Source: Corynebacterium uberis (GTDB taxonomy: Bacteria; Actinomycetota; Actinomycetes; Mycobacteriales; Mycobacteriaceae). From it: DNA of 64,000 nt. The stretch covers positions 372,001 to 436,000 of the forward strand of contig NZ_CP085051.1 in NCBI RefSeq assembly GCF_020616335.1. The letters run 5' to 3'. How positions within the stretch are numbered: position 1 is the first letter of the stretch; each line of letters starts with the position of its first letter. The translations under genes were made by a program, and so were the position numbers. Positions 48,844 through 56,242 of this stretch are shown one piece after another. The notes below the pieces were generated by a model. The model worked only from the letters and a program-made list of their open reading frames with translations. It was not told the DNA's origin and searched no databases.

Positions 48844-49475
48844 TGCTGGGCCTCCAGCGATGCCACGGCGGCCGCGGTGGTCATGGCCACACCAGCACGG
48901 GTGCCCACCCAGTTGATCGCGCCGGCGTGCTCGCGGGCGCTAAAGTCCGCGATGGCATCAGTGATGAGGAAGGCCTCAATGTCATTCATGAACGCATCGG
49001 CCGCGCTGACCTGGCAGCCCATATGCCCGTACACGCCGGTGATGACCAGCTGATCGCGTCGCGCATGGGCCAGCGTCTCGCGCAGGTCGGTGCGCTGGAA
49101 CGCCGAATAGCGCCACTTGGTCACCACGTGGTGGTGCGGCTGCGGGTGCAGCGCCTCGATGACGGCGGCCTGCTGCTTGGTAGACATGCCTTGGCCCCAG
49201 ACCTCGGTGAGCAGACCGCGGCGCAGCGGATCCTGCGCGGGCGGCTGCACGGAGTAGAAGACGGGGGCCCCGGCGGCGTCGAAAAGCGCAATGAGCTGCT
49301 GGATATTGGCGATGACCGTGCGGATGGGATCCGCATCCGGGTCGAAGGCATCGATGAAATAGTTCTGCATGTCATGGACCAGCAAAGCCGCACGCTGCGG
49401 CTGGAGAGTCCAGTCCACGACGGGGGTCGGAAGGTCCGAAGGAATGCGATAAGACTCGATATGCGGAATGGGCAC
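48840..49475 (-). CDS. entB: isochorismatase (EntB N-terminal type, no carrier domain)
   Basis: The 211-residue isochorismatase converts isochorismate to 2,3-dihydro-2,3-dihydroxybenzoate. LVHDMQNYFIDAF with the catalytic Asp, KWRYSAFQRTDL, and GVYGHMGCQVSAADAFMNDI are typical. In E. coli EntB the isochorismatase is fused to an aryl carrier domain; here the protein stops before it and the carrier is encoded separately at 45848-46075. It overlaps entC by 4 bp and follows entA by 38 bp. Confidence 0.95.
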   Translation of the reverse strand: MPIPHIESYRIPSDLPTPVVDWTLQPQRAALLVHDMQNYFIDAFDPDADPIRTVIANIQQLIALFDAAGAPVFYSVQPPAQDPLRRGLLTEVWGQGMSTKQQAAVIEALHPQPHHHVVTKWRYSAFQRTDLRETLAHARRDQLVITGVYGHMGCQVSAADAFMNDIEAFLITDAIADFSAREHAGAINWVGTRAGVAMTTAAAVASLEAQQ

Positions 49476-49513
49476 AGGCCCGGCAACCTTTCTGTTTGTG
49501 GTGCGCGAAGAAT

Positions 49514-50290
49514 CTAAGAATCAAGGGTGGCGCCGCCATCGACGCGCAGGTCATGCATGGTGATGTGCCGGGCGGCAGGGGAGATGAGGAAAGCGCACGC
49601 CGCCGCGATATCCTCCGGCGAACCCAGCGTCGCGTCCGGAATGCCCAGCCGAAACTCCTCCGGGCTGCCAGCGATGACCCGGGCTGACTGATCCGTGCCC
49701 TCCGGCCACATACCGCGCAACATCGGCGTATCCGTGGAACCAGGAGAAACGATGTTGCAGCGCACCCCATGGCCAGCGCACTCCAGCGCCAGGACCCGAG
49801 TCCAGGCAGTCGCCGCAGCCTTCGACGCACAGTACGAGGCCATGCCCATCCGCGGCGTCGTCGCCGCATTAGAAGACACCACCACGATCGCCCCGCGGCC
49901 GCGCGCAATCATCAGCTCAGCCACCACGGAACACACATTGACCACCCCGCCCACGTTGACCTGAAGGCTGTGGCTCAAGCCCTGGGGATCCGGGGTGACG
50001 GCAGCATCCGCATGCAGGACGCCGGCGGCATGGACGAGGGCGTCGATAGGCTGGCGCGCGTCGAGAGCGCGCACCGTGGCGGCGATTGCCGCAGCATCGG
50101 TGACGTCATGATCAGGCAGATCCAAACCCGTCACCGTATCCCCCTGCGCCTCTAGCAGCGCGACCAGCGCGCGCCCGACGCCCCCCGCCGCGCCGGTGAC
50201 AACAACGTGGCGAGGTGGTGCAGCGGCTTCAGCGGGGGTTGGTGCGGCAGCCTGTGCAGAAGGTGTTGCGGGGGCTTGGGATGACGGCAC
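49514..50290 (-). CDS. entA: 2,3-dihydro-2,3-dihydroxybenzoate dehydrogenase
   Basis: The short-chain dehydrogenase makes 2,3-dihydroxybenzoate. It has the Rossmann motif TGAAGGVG, catalytic Ser in VVVSSNAA, and YCASK with Tyr and Lys. The C-terminal [10 protein letters not shown] is typical of EntA. I prefer GTG 50290, behind AAGGAG with 11-base spacing, giving 258 residues with an Ala/Pro-rich N-terminus of about 28 residues. A longer open frame extends to 50464 but has no better start. It is the first gene of the operon entA-entB-entC-entE-carrier. Confidence 0.93.
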   Translation of the reverse strand: MPSSQAPATPSAQAAAPTPAEAAAPPRHVVVTGAAGGVGRALVALLEAQGDTVTGLDLPDHDVTDAAAIAATVRALDARQPIDALVHAAGVLHADAAVTPDPQGLSHSLQVNVGGVVNVCSVVAELMIARGRGAIVVVSSNAATTPRMGMASYCASKAAATAWTRVLALECAGHGVRCNIVSPGSTDTPMLRGMWPEGTDQSARVIAGSPEEFRLGIPDATLGSPEDIAAACAFLISPAARHITMHDLRVDGGATLDS

Positions 50291-51050
50291 GATTGCACAT
50301 TCTCCTTGCAAGTCACGAGCGGCCCGTCCCGGGGTACAGAGCACCGGGGTTCGGGCGCGCGAATCGGGGTCAGATGGGGGGCTAGGGGGTTCTGGGGTTA
50401 GGGGTCCACGCCGTCTCCCCGCATGGAGCGCGCGGCCCCTGCTGCTCCGAGCAGAGCGCCACACCTCCTGCGGGAAGCTAAGGCGGTGCTAATTGTAGGC
50501 CACGGATGCCGGTGCGGGAAGGTGAGGTGTGGGCCTGCCGCACAGGTTCACAACTCGGGTCATAACCCGGGATGTGCCAGGGGTGCCACGCTGCCACGGG
50601 GGTGAACCGCCCCTTATCCGGGTGTGTTCCATCGGCCCAACTTTTCGGGCCAAAGGATACCTATCAATTAGCGCTGATTCATTCATCAACGCGCTGTGCT
50701 GGGCTTATGATGGTACGTTCCAGGGCGAAAGTACCTGGTGAGGGGCATAAGCGGGGTGCAAGGTGGCGTCCAGAAAATGGCAAGGCTCCCAGCGAAACCT
50801 TAAAATTCAAGGGGCACTAACCGAGGAGCGAAAAACACCGCCAACCTTGGGCCCCATCCGTTCTATAACCTCATAACCACAGGATCCGGTGACTGCCCCA
50901 CCACGACCCCACCCGGGGCCAGCGGCAGGGCAACCCGGCCGGAACCACACCTCACCCCCTGACCCAACCGGGCACAACAAGGGGGGACAGGTTCCCCGCA
51001 ATCGTGCACCACGGGGACCGGTCGATACCGCCAAACCGAAAGGCACTCTC
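50291..51050. other. intergenic region between the ent operon and secreted paralogs
   Basis: About 760 bp without a gene I can support. The entA promoter candidate lies in its left part (50475-50520). The right half is rather C/A-rich and probably contains the promoter and leader of the secreted gene at 51051. No DtxR box as good as the one upstream of iroB was found. Confidence 0.5.
50475..50520 (-). promoter_or_regulatory. candidate entA promoter with TTAGC direct repeat
   Basis: On the minus strand, TTCCCG (50520-50515), 17 bp, and TACAAT (50497-50492) form a possible promoter. Just after the -10 lies TTAGC-ACCGCC-TTAGC, an 11-bp-period direct repeat overlapping the likely transcription start. 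It resembles a degenerate DtxR half-site pair and may be an iron operator. Confidence 0.4.
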
Positions 51051-51599
51051 ATGCGCAACAAGATCATTGCCACGCTGACCGCAGGTGTAATCACCATGGG
51101 TGGCGTCGCTTTCGCGCCGCTGGCCTCCGCCGCCGTCCCGGTCGTCCCGGGCACCGTCGGCGAATCCTGCTCCGCTGAAGGCCAGCGCGGCCAGGAACTC
51201 AAGATCACCGGCTCCACCTTCGAGGTCGAAGGCACCGCCACCGTGGCCAACTTCAACGACTCCGATCTGCCCCTGACGCAGACCATCCGCGAAGGCAAGT
51301 CCAAGACCTGGAACGTCGGCGGCTCCGTCGACTTCGACCTGCTCAAGCTGTTCCACGTCACCTTCAACGCCGGCTACTCCTCCACCCAAACCTGGGAAGT
51401 CGGCCAGACCATCGGCCCGTACCAGGTCAAGCCCGGATACACCGGCGTCCTGGAGTACGGCTTCCTCAACCACGACTTCCAGGGCACCCACATTCGCTGC
51501 TCCGGCGGCACCTGGGTTGACGAGGGTCGCCCCTTCCACGGCACCATCCCCAAGGAGCGCCACGTGAAGGTCTCCATGCGGGAAAACAGCAACAACTAA
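51051..51599 (+). CDS. secreted beta-rich protein, paralog 1 of 3
   Basis: The 182-residue protein has a clear signal peptide (1-27, ending LASA). The mature part has alternating hydrophobic residues (about 45-145), W-containing strands, the motif GQTIGPYQVKPGYTGVLEYG, and two conserved cysteines (Cys40 and the HIRC cysteine) that could form a disulfide. It ends with PKERHVKVSM. ATG 51051 follows GAAAGGC. I do not recognise a named family; the amphipathic beta pattern suggests an aerolysin/ETX-type or similar secreted beta fold, but this is conjecture. It heads three related genes. Confidence 0.75.
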   Translation: MRNKIIATLTAGVITMGGVAFAPLASAAVPVVPGTVGESCSAEGQRGQELKITGSTFEVEGTATVANFNDSDLPLTQTIREGKSKTWNVGGSVDFDLLKLFHVTFNAGYSSTQTWEVGQTIGPYQVKPGYTGVLEYGFLNHDFQGTHIRCSGGTWVDEGRPFHGTIPKERHVKVSMRENSNN

Positions 51600-51680
51600 C
51601 CACCGTGAGCCACCCGGGGTTGGGGTGCCGCACCGCACACCCCATGTCCGGGCCATCCACCCTCAGCTAAGGACAACACA

Positions 51681-52361
51681 ATGAGGAAGACCATAGTTAG
51701 CGCCATCTGCGCGCTGGCAGTCGGAATCGGGCCCTTCGCCGCACCGGCATTCGCCGGCCCCAGCGGCAACGTCACCCCCGACCAGGATGAGCACCGGGAC
51801 AGCTTCATTAACGATGAGGCGTGTGACCCGAACTCTGCCGAAGGGCAGCGTCACCCCTGGGAGCAATGGGTCAAAGACGAGTGGGACCGCTACAACGGCA
51901 CCACCTCCTTTACCAACACCTCCGACCGCCCCATCACCTTCTCCCTGGAAGTCACCGAAGGCGTCAACGAGTCCGTCTCCGCGATGAGCTCCGGTAACAC
52001 CTGGGACGTCTTCTTGAGCGGCGTGAAGAACCGGTACGGGATCGTGGAGACCTCCGAATGGTCCGTCGGCGACAAGCTCGGCCCCGTCACCGTCAAGCCC
52101 GGCGAAACCGTGCGCGCAGACTACGGCGTCCACATGAAGGAATTCATCGGCCGCGTCCGCACCTGCGACAAGCGCACCCAACTGTGGCGCACCGAACGCT
52201 ACTTCGGTGAATACCACGGCAAGGGCCCCAGCACCCGGTTTGTGGTCTGGCACCGCACCACCAAGGAAGGCGACTACCGCCAGAACTACGTCCCGGTTGC
52301 CGGAAACAAGGGCTCCCAGGGCGATTCCGGCCCCGGCGCCGCGACGATTGATGGGAAGTAA
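51681..52361 (+). CDS. secreted beta-rich protein, paralog 2 of 3
   Basis: The 226-residue protein has a signal peptide ending about residue 25 (PAFA). It shares the family layout with its neighbours: the first cysteine in EACDPNSAEG, FTNTSDRPITFSLEV, WSVGDKLGPVTVKPGETVRADYG, and the second cysteine in VRTC. It has a longer acidic and glycine-rich tail ending SGPGAATIDGK. ATG 51681 follows AAGGACAAC. It is 81 bp after paralog 1 and 6 bp before paralog 3, so the three are probably one operon. Confidence 0.75.
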   Translation: MRKTIVSAICALAVGIGPFAAPAFAGPSGNVTPDQDEHRDSFINDEACDPNSAEGQRHPWEQWVKDEWDRYNGTTSFTNTSDRPITFSLEVTEGVNESVSAMSSGNTWDVFLSGVKNRYGIVETSEWSVGDKLGPVTVKPGETVRADYGVHMKEFIGRVRTCDKRTQLWRTERYFGEYHGKGPSTRFVVWHRTTKEGDYRQNYVPVAGNKGSQGDSGPGAATIDGK

Positions 52362-52367
52362 ATAGCC

Positions 52368-52973
52368 ATGCACATGCGCACAACTGCCGCCACCGTCGTG
52401 GCCGCCGCGACCCTCCTGAGCAGCCTCGCCGGAATCACCACCGCCGGCGCGGAAGAAATCGAGAGCAACAAGACCGGCACCACCGCCGATGGCTGGACCC
52501 CCGTGCCCGCGCTCAAGGAAGTCGAACGCGGTCCTGAACCCGGAACCCAGTGCGAATCCCGCGGCGAAGTCCGCGAATTTGTCAAGGCAACCGGATCCCA
52601 CTTCGACGTTGAAGGCCAAATCTCCTCGGCCAACGACACCGACGGCGTGGTCCCGCTCAAGCAGCAGCTCAAGGAAACCAAGAAGAAGAAGTGGACCTGG
52701 TCCACCACGGTGACCATCAAGCTGACCCAGGAAATCTCCAAGAAGTACCAGTGGGAATACAACCGGGAAATGATCTGGTCCATGGGCCAGGTTGTGGGGC
52801 CCTATGACCTCAAGCCCGGCGAAAAGGGAACCCTGGCCTGGGGCTTCATCATGGATGACTACACCAGCCAGCGAGTGCGTTGCGACGGCTCTTCGTGGCA
52901 GTCCATTGGCCGCCAGAACTTCGGTTCCGCCCCGCGCGAGCGCCACGTGGAGGCCCGCATCGAAAAGATGTAA
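52368..52973 (+). CDS. secreted beta-rich protein, paralog 3 of 3
   Basis: The 201-residue protein has a signal peptide ending near residue 28 (TAGA). The mature part follows paralog 1 closely: TQCESRGEVREFVKATGSHF, WSMGQVVGPYDLKPGEKGTLAWG and QRVRCDG, ending PRERHVEARIEKM. A Lys-rich stretch (KETKKKKW) in the middle corresponds to REGKSKTW in paralog 1. A terminator follows 34 bp after the stop. The function is unknown; all three should be exported by Sec. Confidence 0.75.
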   Translation: MHMRTTAATVVAAATLLSSLAGITTAGAEEIESNKTGTTADGWTPVPALKEVERGPEPGTQCESRGEVREFVKATGSHFDVEGQISSANDTDGVVPLKQQLKETKKKKWTWSTTVTIKLTQEISKKYQWEYNREMIWSMGQVVGPYDLKPGEKGTLAWGFIMDDYTSQRVRCDGSSWQSIGRQNFGSAPRERHVEARIEKM

Positions 52974-53006
52974 CGCTTCACCTGCGTAGCGTTTCCGCTC
53001 ACGCGT

Positions 53007-53061
53007 AACCCCCTTTCCTCCCCATCACGCCACCAGCTGGCCGGGGCGGGAAGGGGGTTTT
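53007..53061 (+). terminator. terminator after the secreted paralogs
   Basis: AACCCCCTTTCCTCCCC (53007-53023) pairs with GGGGCGGGAAGGGGGTT (53043-53059), with one or two mismatches, followed by TTTG. Confidence 0.8.
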
Positions 53062-53133
53062 GTGCGTTGCTTTTGGGGAATGGGTGCTGCTGGCCGCCTA
53101 GAGGCGGTGGAGGGGGCGCGGTGCCCCGCACAT

Positions 53134-53239
53134 GCACCGTGTGACTGGTGTGACTACCCGAGTGCGCAAAACACCCCCGAAAACGCCCATTTTCACCCCC
53201 GAAAACGCACCGTGTAAACCCCACCAGTCACACGGTGCA
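53134..53239 (+). repeat. inverted-end element, copy C (core inverted)
   Basis: The ends GCACCGTGTGACTGGTG and CACCAGTCACACGGTGC are a perfect 17-bp inverted repeat. The flanks have the same orientation as in copies A and B, but the core (CAAAACACCCCCGAAAACG...) is the reverse complement of theirs. Confidence 0.9.
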
Positions 53240-53382
53240 ATCGATGCCGTGCGCGCCCTCCTCAAGCCATAGGCCGAACGGGGAGGGAAGAGGGGTGTGC
53301 GCTGTCCGAGTAGGGGGCCGGGCGAGCAGCGCTGCGGTGGAGCTCGACCTTGGGGGAAAGGGCGTCGAGTAGCGTGCGGCGC

Positions 53383-53487
53383 GCACCGTGTGACTGGTGT
53401 GACTACCCGAGTGCGCAAAACACCCCCGAAAACGCCCTTTTTCACCCCCGAAAACGCACCGTGTAAACCCCACCAGTCACACGGTGC
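53383..53487 (+). repeat. inverted-end element, copy D (core inverted)
   Basis: Nearly identical to copy C and in the same orientation, 143 bp further on. Only the centre differs (GCCCTTTTTCACC against GCCCATTTTCACC). Confidence 0.9.
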
Positions 53488-53578
53488 AAGTGAGGCCGCG
53501 CAAGGGACACCGCGCACGCGACGCCGCCGGACGCACACCACGCCTCTCTGGCGACGCGGAGCAAGGCCCGCGGGTCGG

Positions 53579-54490
53579 CTAGCGCTCGGCGGTGAGGAAT
53601 TCCTGGAGCTCGGCGCTGGTGGGCGGCTGGGCGCCGGTGCGCGAGCAGGTGATGGCGGCAGCGGCGGCGGCGGTGCGGATGATGTCGCGCCAGGTGTCGG
53701 TGGGGACGTCGGTAAGCGAGTCGGCCGTGGTGGCACCGCGTTGGTCGAGTTCGGCGACGATGGTTCCCATGATGGTGTCGCCGGCGCCGATGGTGTCGGC
53801 AACGGTGGTCGGGTAGGCGGGGACAGTATCGGCCTGATCGGCGCGGTAGAAGGTGAGGCCTTCGCCGCCGTCGGTGACAACGATGTAGGGCACGCCGGTG
53901 GCGCGCAGTGTGTCGATGCCGCCGAAGAAGTCGACCTCGTCGGCGGAGAGTTTGAGCAGGGTGGTGGAAGCGCAGAGCTCGAGGAGGCGGGCGCGGTGGG
54001 CGTCGGTGGCAAAGGAGGGGCGGATGTTGGGGTCGACGGCGATGATCCCGCCGTTGCGGGCATGCTCTTGTGCGACGGTGAGGTAGCGGGATGCGGCGGG
54101 TTCCCAGGCCAGGGAGCAGGTGCCAAAGACGGCCAGAGCAGCTGGGTCGGTGGGTGCGGTGGGGTGGGCGAGCCGGTCGGCGGTGGCGTCGTTGTAGAAG
54201 TTGAAGGAGGCGGAGCCGTCTTCGGCAAGCGCGGTGACCGCGAGGGTTGTGGGCTCGTCGCCTTCTTCTACGCCGCTGGTGTCTACCCCTTCGTCTTGGA
54301 GGCGTTGGCGCAGGGCCTGGCCGAAGGCATCGGTGGACAGTCGGGAGTGGAAGCGCACGGGGCGGCCTTGGCGGGCGGTGGCGATTGCTACGTTGTAGGG
54401 GCCGCCGCCGAGTGCGGGTACAAGCGGAGACAGGGGGGTGTTGTCCTGGGGGACGAGGTCGATGAGGCCTTCGCCGTAGACGTCGATCAT
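53579..54490 (-). CDS. fructokinase-like PfkB sugar kinase
   Basis: The 303-residue ribokinase-family kinase from ATG 54490 (MIDVYGEGLIDLVP) has the N-terminal GGGPYNVAIATARQG motif and the C-terminal catalytic ADTIGAGDTIMG. Its position divergent from the sucrose hydrolase and PTS genes suggests fructokinase: it would phosphorylate the fructose released from sucrose-6-phosphate. The frame runs 25 codons further upstream, but only MIDVYGE fits the family and AAGG lies before it. Confidence 0.85.
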   Translation of the reverse strand: MIDVYGEGLIDLVPQDNTPLSPLVPALGGGPYNVAIATARQGRPVRFHSRLSTDAFGQALRQRLQDEGVDTSGVEEGDEPTTLAVTALAEDGSASFNFYNDATADRLAHPTAPTDPAALAVFGTCSLAWEPAASRYLTVAQEHARNGGIIAVDPNIRPSFATDAHRARLLELCASTTLLKLSADEVDFFGGIDTLRATGVPYIVVTDGGEGLTFYRADQADTVPAYPTTVADTIGAGDTIMGTIVAELDQRGATTADSLTDVPTDTWRDIIRTAAAAAAITCSRTGAQPPTSAELQEFLTAER

Positions 54491-54736
54491 GGTGGTAAGT
54501 GCCTTCCTGGCTAGGCCGTCAAGGGGGCGGTGGTGGTGGCTAAGACTAGGACGTAAGGCTAGCAAGTATGGCGCTGCTTCGATCGGATGTTGGCTGCTGG
54601 CGTGTGGCTGCGCCCGCCGCCGAACAGGCCCATTCGGGCTGTTAGGCCTGTGCTGCCCCTGAGAAACAAACTAAATCGGGTGAGATCGGACACAAAACTC
54701 ACAAATTGTGGGGGTGGAACGGCTAAGGTGAGTGCC
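54491..54736. promoter_or_regulatory. divergent promoter region of the sucrose locus
   Basis: These 246 bp separate the kinase from the hydrolase gene. The sequence near 54690-54720 (ACACAAAACTCACAAATTGTG) is A+T-rich and could hold the hydrolase promoter and an operator. No clear named site was found. Confidence 0.45.
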
Positions 54737-56242
54737 ATGGCGAGCACTCACTATCGTCCCGTCTTCCATGTCAGTCCTCCGCTGGGTCGGCTCAATGATC
54801 CTAATGGCTTGTTTCTGGGGGATAACGGGGATCTGCACGTGTTTTATCAGCATGATCCCTACTTCCCCCACGCGGCCAAGCGCACCGGGTGGGGGCATGT
54901 GGTGATTCCGCTCGCCGGCGGGCAGGCTGGGATTCCTCGCCATCTTCCGGACGCGCTGGTCCCGGACCGGGACTATGACAGCCACGGCTGCTATTCCGGC
55001 TGCGCGGTGCGCCCCGCCGCCAACCAGCGCCCCGCCGCCGACCAGCACCACGGCAGCGACCAGCGCCCCGCCGCCAACCAGCACCACGGCAGCGACACCC
55101 CGCACGAACCCATCCGCCTCTTCTACACCGGCAACCACAAGTCCGACACCGGCCGTGTGGCCACCCAGAACGTGGTGGTGGTCGATGACCCGGATGGCCC
55201 GCTCGGCGGCACGTATACCAAGGCGCCTACAAATCCGGTGATCGCTGATCGCGCGCCGGGCACGACTCCGCATTTCCGGGATCCTCATGTCAGCGCGGAC
55301 CCGCAGACTCCCGGGGCCTGGCGCATGGTGCTGGGCGCGCAGCTTGGTCAGGGCGAGGGTGGCGAAGGCGCAGGGACCGGCGCGATTGCGTTGTATCGCA
55401 GCGATGATCTGGATTCCTGGGATTTCGCCGGCATGCTCAGCTTTGATACTTCCCAGGCAACCCCGGGCGATGCCCCGGATCTGGTGCCGGGCGGCTACAT
55501 GTGGGAGTGCCCGAATCTGGTGCGCCTGCGCGACGAGGCCACCGGCCAGGACCAGGACGTGCTGGTGTTGTGTCCGCAGGGCCTCGAAGAGGTCGAGGAG
55601 ATGGACCCGGATCACCCGGATGTCATGTTCACCCATTACGCCAGCTCGGATCAGTGCGGCTACCTGGTGGGTCGCCTCGAGGGCACTACTTTCCACGTCA
55701 CCCGGGGTTTTAGCGAGCTGGATGTGGGCCATGAGTTTTATGCCCCGCAGCTGTTGGGCACCGGCGATGGGGCGGCGCTGATGCTGGGGTGGATGGGCCT
55801 GCCCGGCCAGGATGACAAGCCCACGTTGGCGGAGGGCTGGGTGCACATGTTGACGTGCGTGCGCCGGGTCACCTTGCGCGACGGGTGGCTCTATCAGCGC
55901 CCGCTGGTGCCCGAGCAGTGCCCGCGGTGGCGTGGGCAGCTGGGGGAGCGGGACGTCGATAAGCAGCTTGTCGACGCCGCCGGTGCCCCGGTGGTGCGCA
56001 TCTCCTACGACGCGCAGGCGCACGCGCTGAGCATCGCTCGGCGCGGCGGCGGGCCCGGTCTGGATCGCGGGGATGGCAATTCCTGGGACACGCGCACCGT
56101 CCGGGTGCCGCGGGGGGACGTGGAGATCATCGTCGATGGGGCGGCCGTGGAGGTCTTTGCCGGCGATGGCGCCGTCAGCGCCGCATTGCAGGCCTACCCG
56201 CTGATCGATATTGCAGAATTCAACAAGAAAGATGAACACTAG
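54737..56242 (+). CDS. scrB: sucrose-6-phosphate hydrolase (GH32)
   Basis: The 501-residue GH32 enzyme has the nucleophile motif LNDPNG (Asp21), the stabilising RDPHV, and the acid/base WECPNL. ATG 54737 follows AAGGTGAG. It splits sucrose-6-phosphate, the product of the downstream PTS, into glucose-6-phosphate and fructose. An unusual insertion follows the YSGCAV strand: a 12-residue unit QRPAA(D/N)QHHGSD repeated twice (97-120). A CGTCGATAAGC motif near the C-terminus encodes RDVDKQ. The stop overlaps the PTS start by one base. Confidence 0.9.
   Translation: MASTHYRPVFHVSPPLGRLNDPNGLFLGDNGDLHVFYQHDPYFPHAAKRTGWGHVVIPLAGGQAGIPRHLPDALVPDRDYDSHGCYSGCAVRPAANQRPAADQHHGSDQRPAANQHHGSDTPHEPIRLFYTGNHKSDTGRVATQNVVVVDDPDGPLGGTYTKAPTNPVIADRAPGTTPHFRDPHVSADPQTPGAWRMVLGAQLGQGEGGEGAGTGAIALYRSDDLDSWDFAGMLSFDTSQATPGDAPDLVPGGYMWECPNLVRLRDEATGQDQDVLVLCPQGLEEVEEMDPDHPDVMFTHYASSDQCGYLVGRLEGTTFHVTRGFSELDVGHEFYAPQLLGTGDGAALMLGWMGLPGQDDKPTLAEGWVHMLTCVRRVTLRDGWLYQRPLVPEQCPRWRGQLGERDVDKQLVDAAGAPVVRISYDAQAHALSIARRGGGPGLDRGDGNSWDTRTVRVPRGDVEIIVDGAAVEVFAGDGAVSAALQAYPLIDIAEFNKKDEH
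55025..55096 (+). repeat. in-frame tandem repeat 2 x 36 bp in scrB
   Basis: Two adjacent 36-bp units encode [12 protein letters not shown] and [12 protein letters not shown], differing by one base. Further pieces of the unit flank both sides. The copy number may vary between strains. Confidence 0.85.
55954..55964 (+). repeat. CGTCGATAAGC motif, copy 11
   Basis: Exact 11-mer, plus orientation, in scrB (encodes DVDKQ). It is immediately followed by an inverted near-copy, GCTTGTCGACG at 55966-55976. Confidence 0.85.

Larger units (their letters stand above)
53062..53578. other. repeat-rich intergenic region
   Basis: About 520 bp without a believable gene. It contains the second pair of inverted-end elements (copies C and D). 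Open frames here such as WWGLHGAFSGVK are translations of the element. Confidence 0.7.

Noticed and set aside
32809..49286. Near-copies of CGTCGATAAGC (for example GCTTTTCGACG at 32809, CGTCGAAAAGC near 49276)
   Set aside because: Each differs by one base and can be explained by ordinary codons, so they were not counted as motif copies.
53098..53480. Frames encoding WWGLHGAFSGVK-type strings near 53 kb
   Set aside because: Again translations of element copies C and D, with no start signal.
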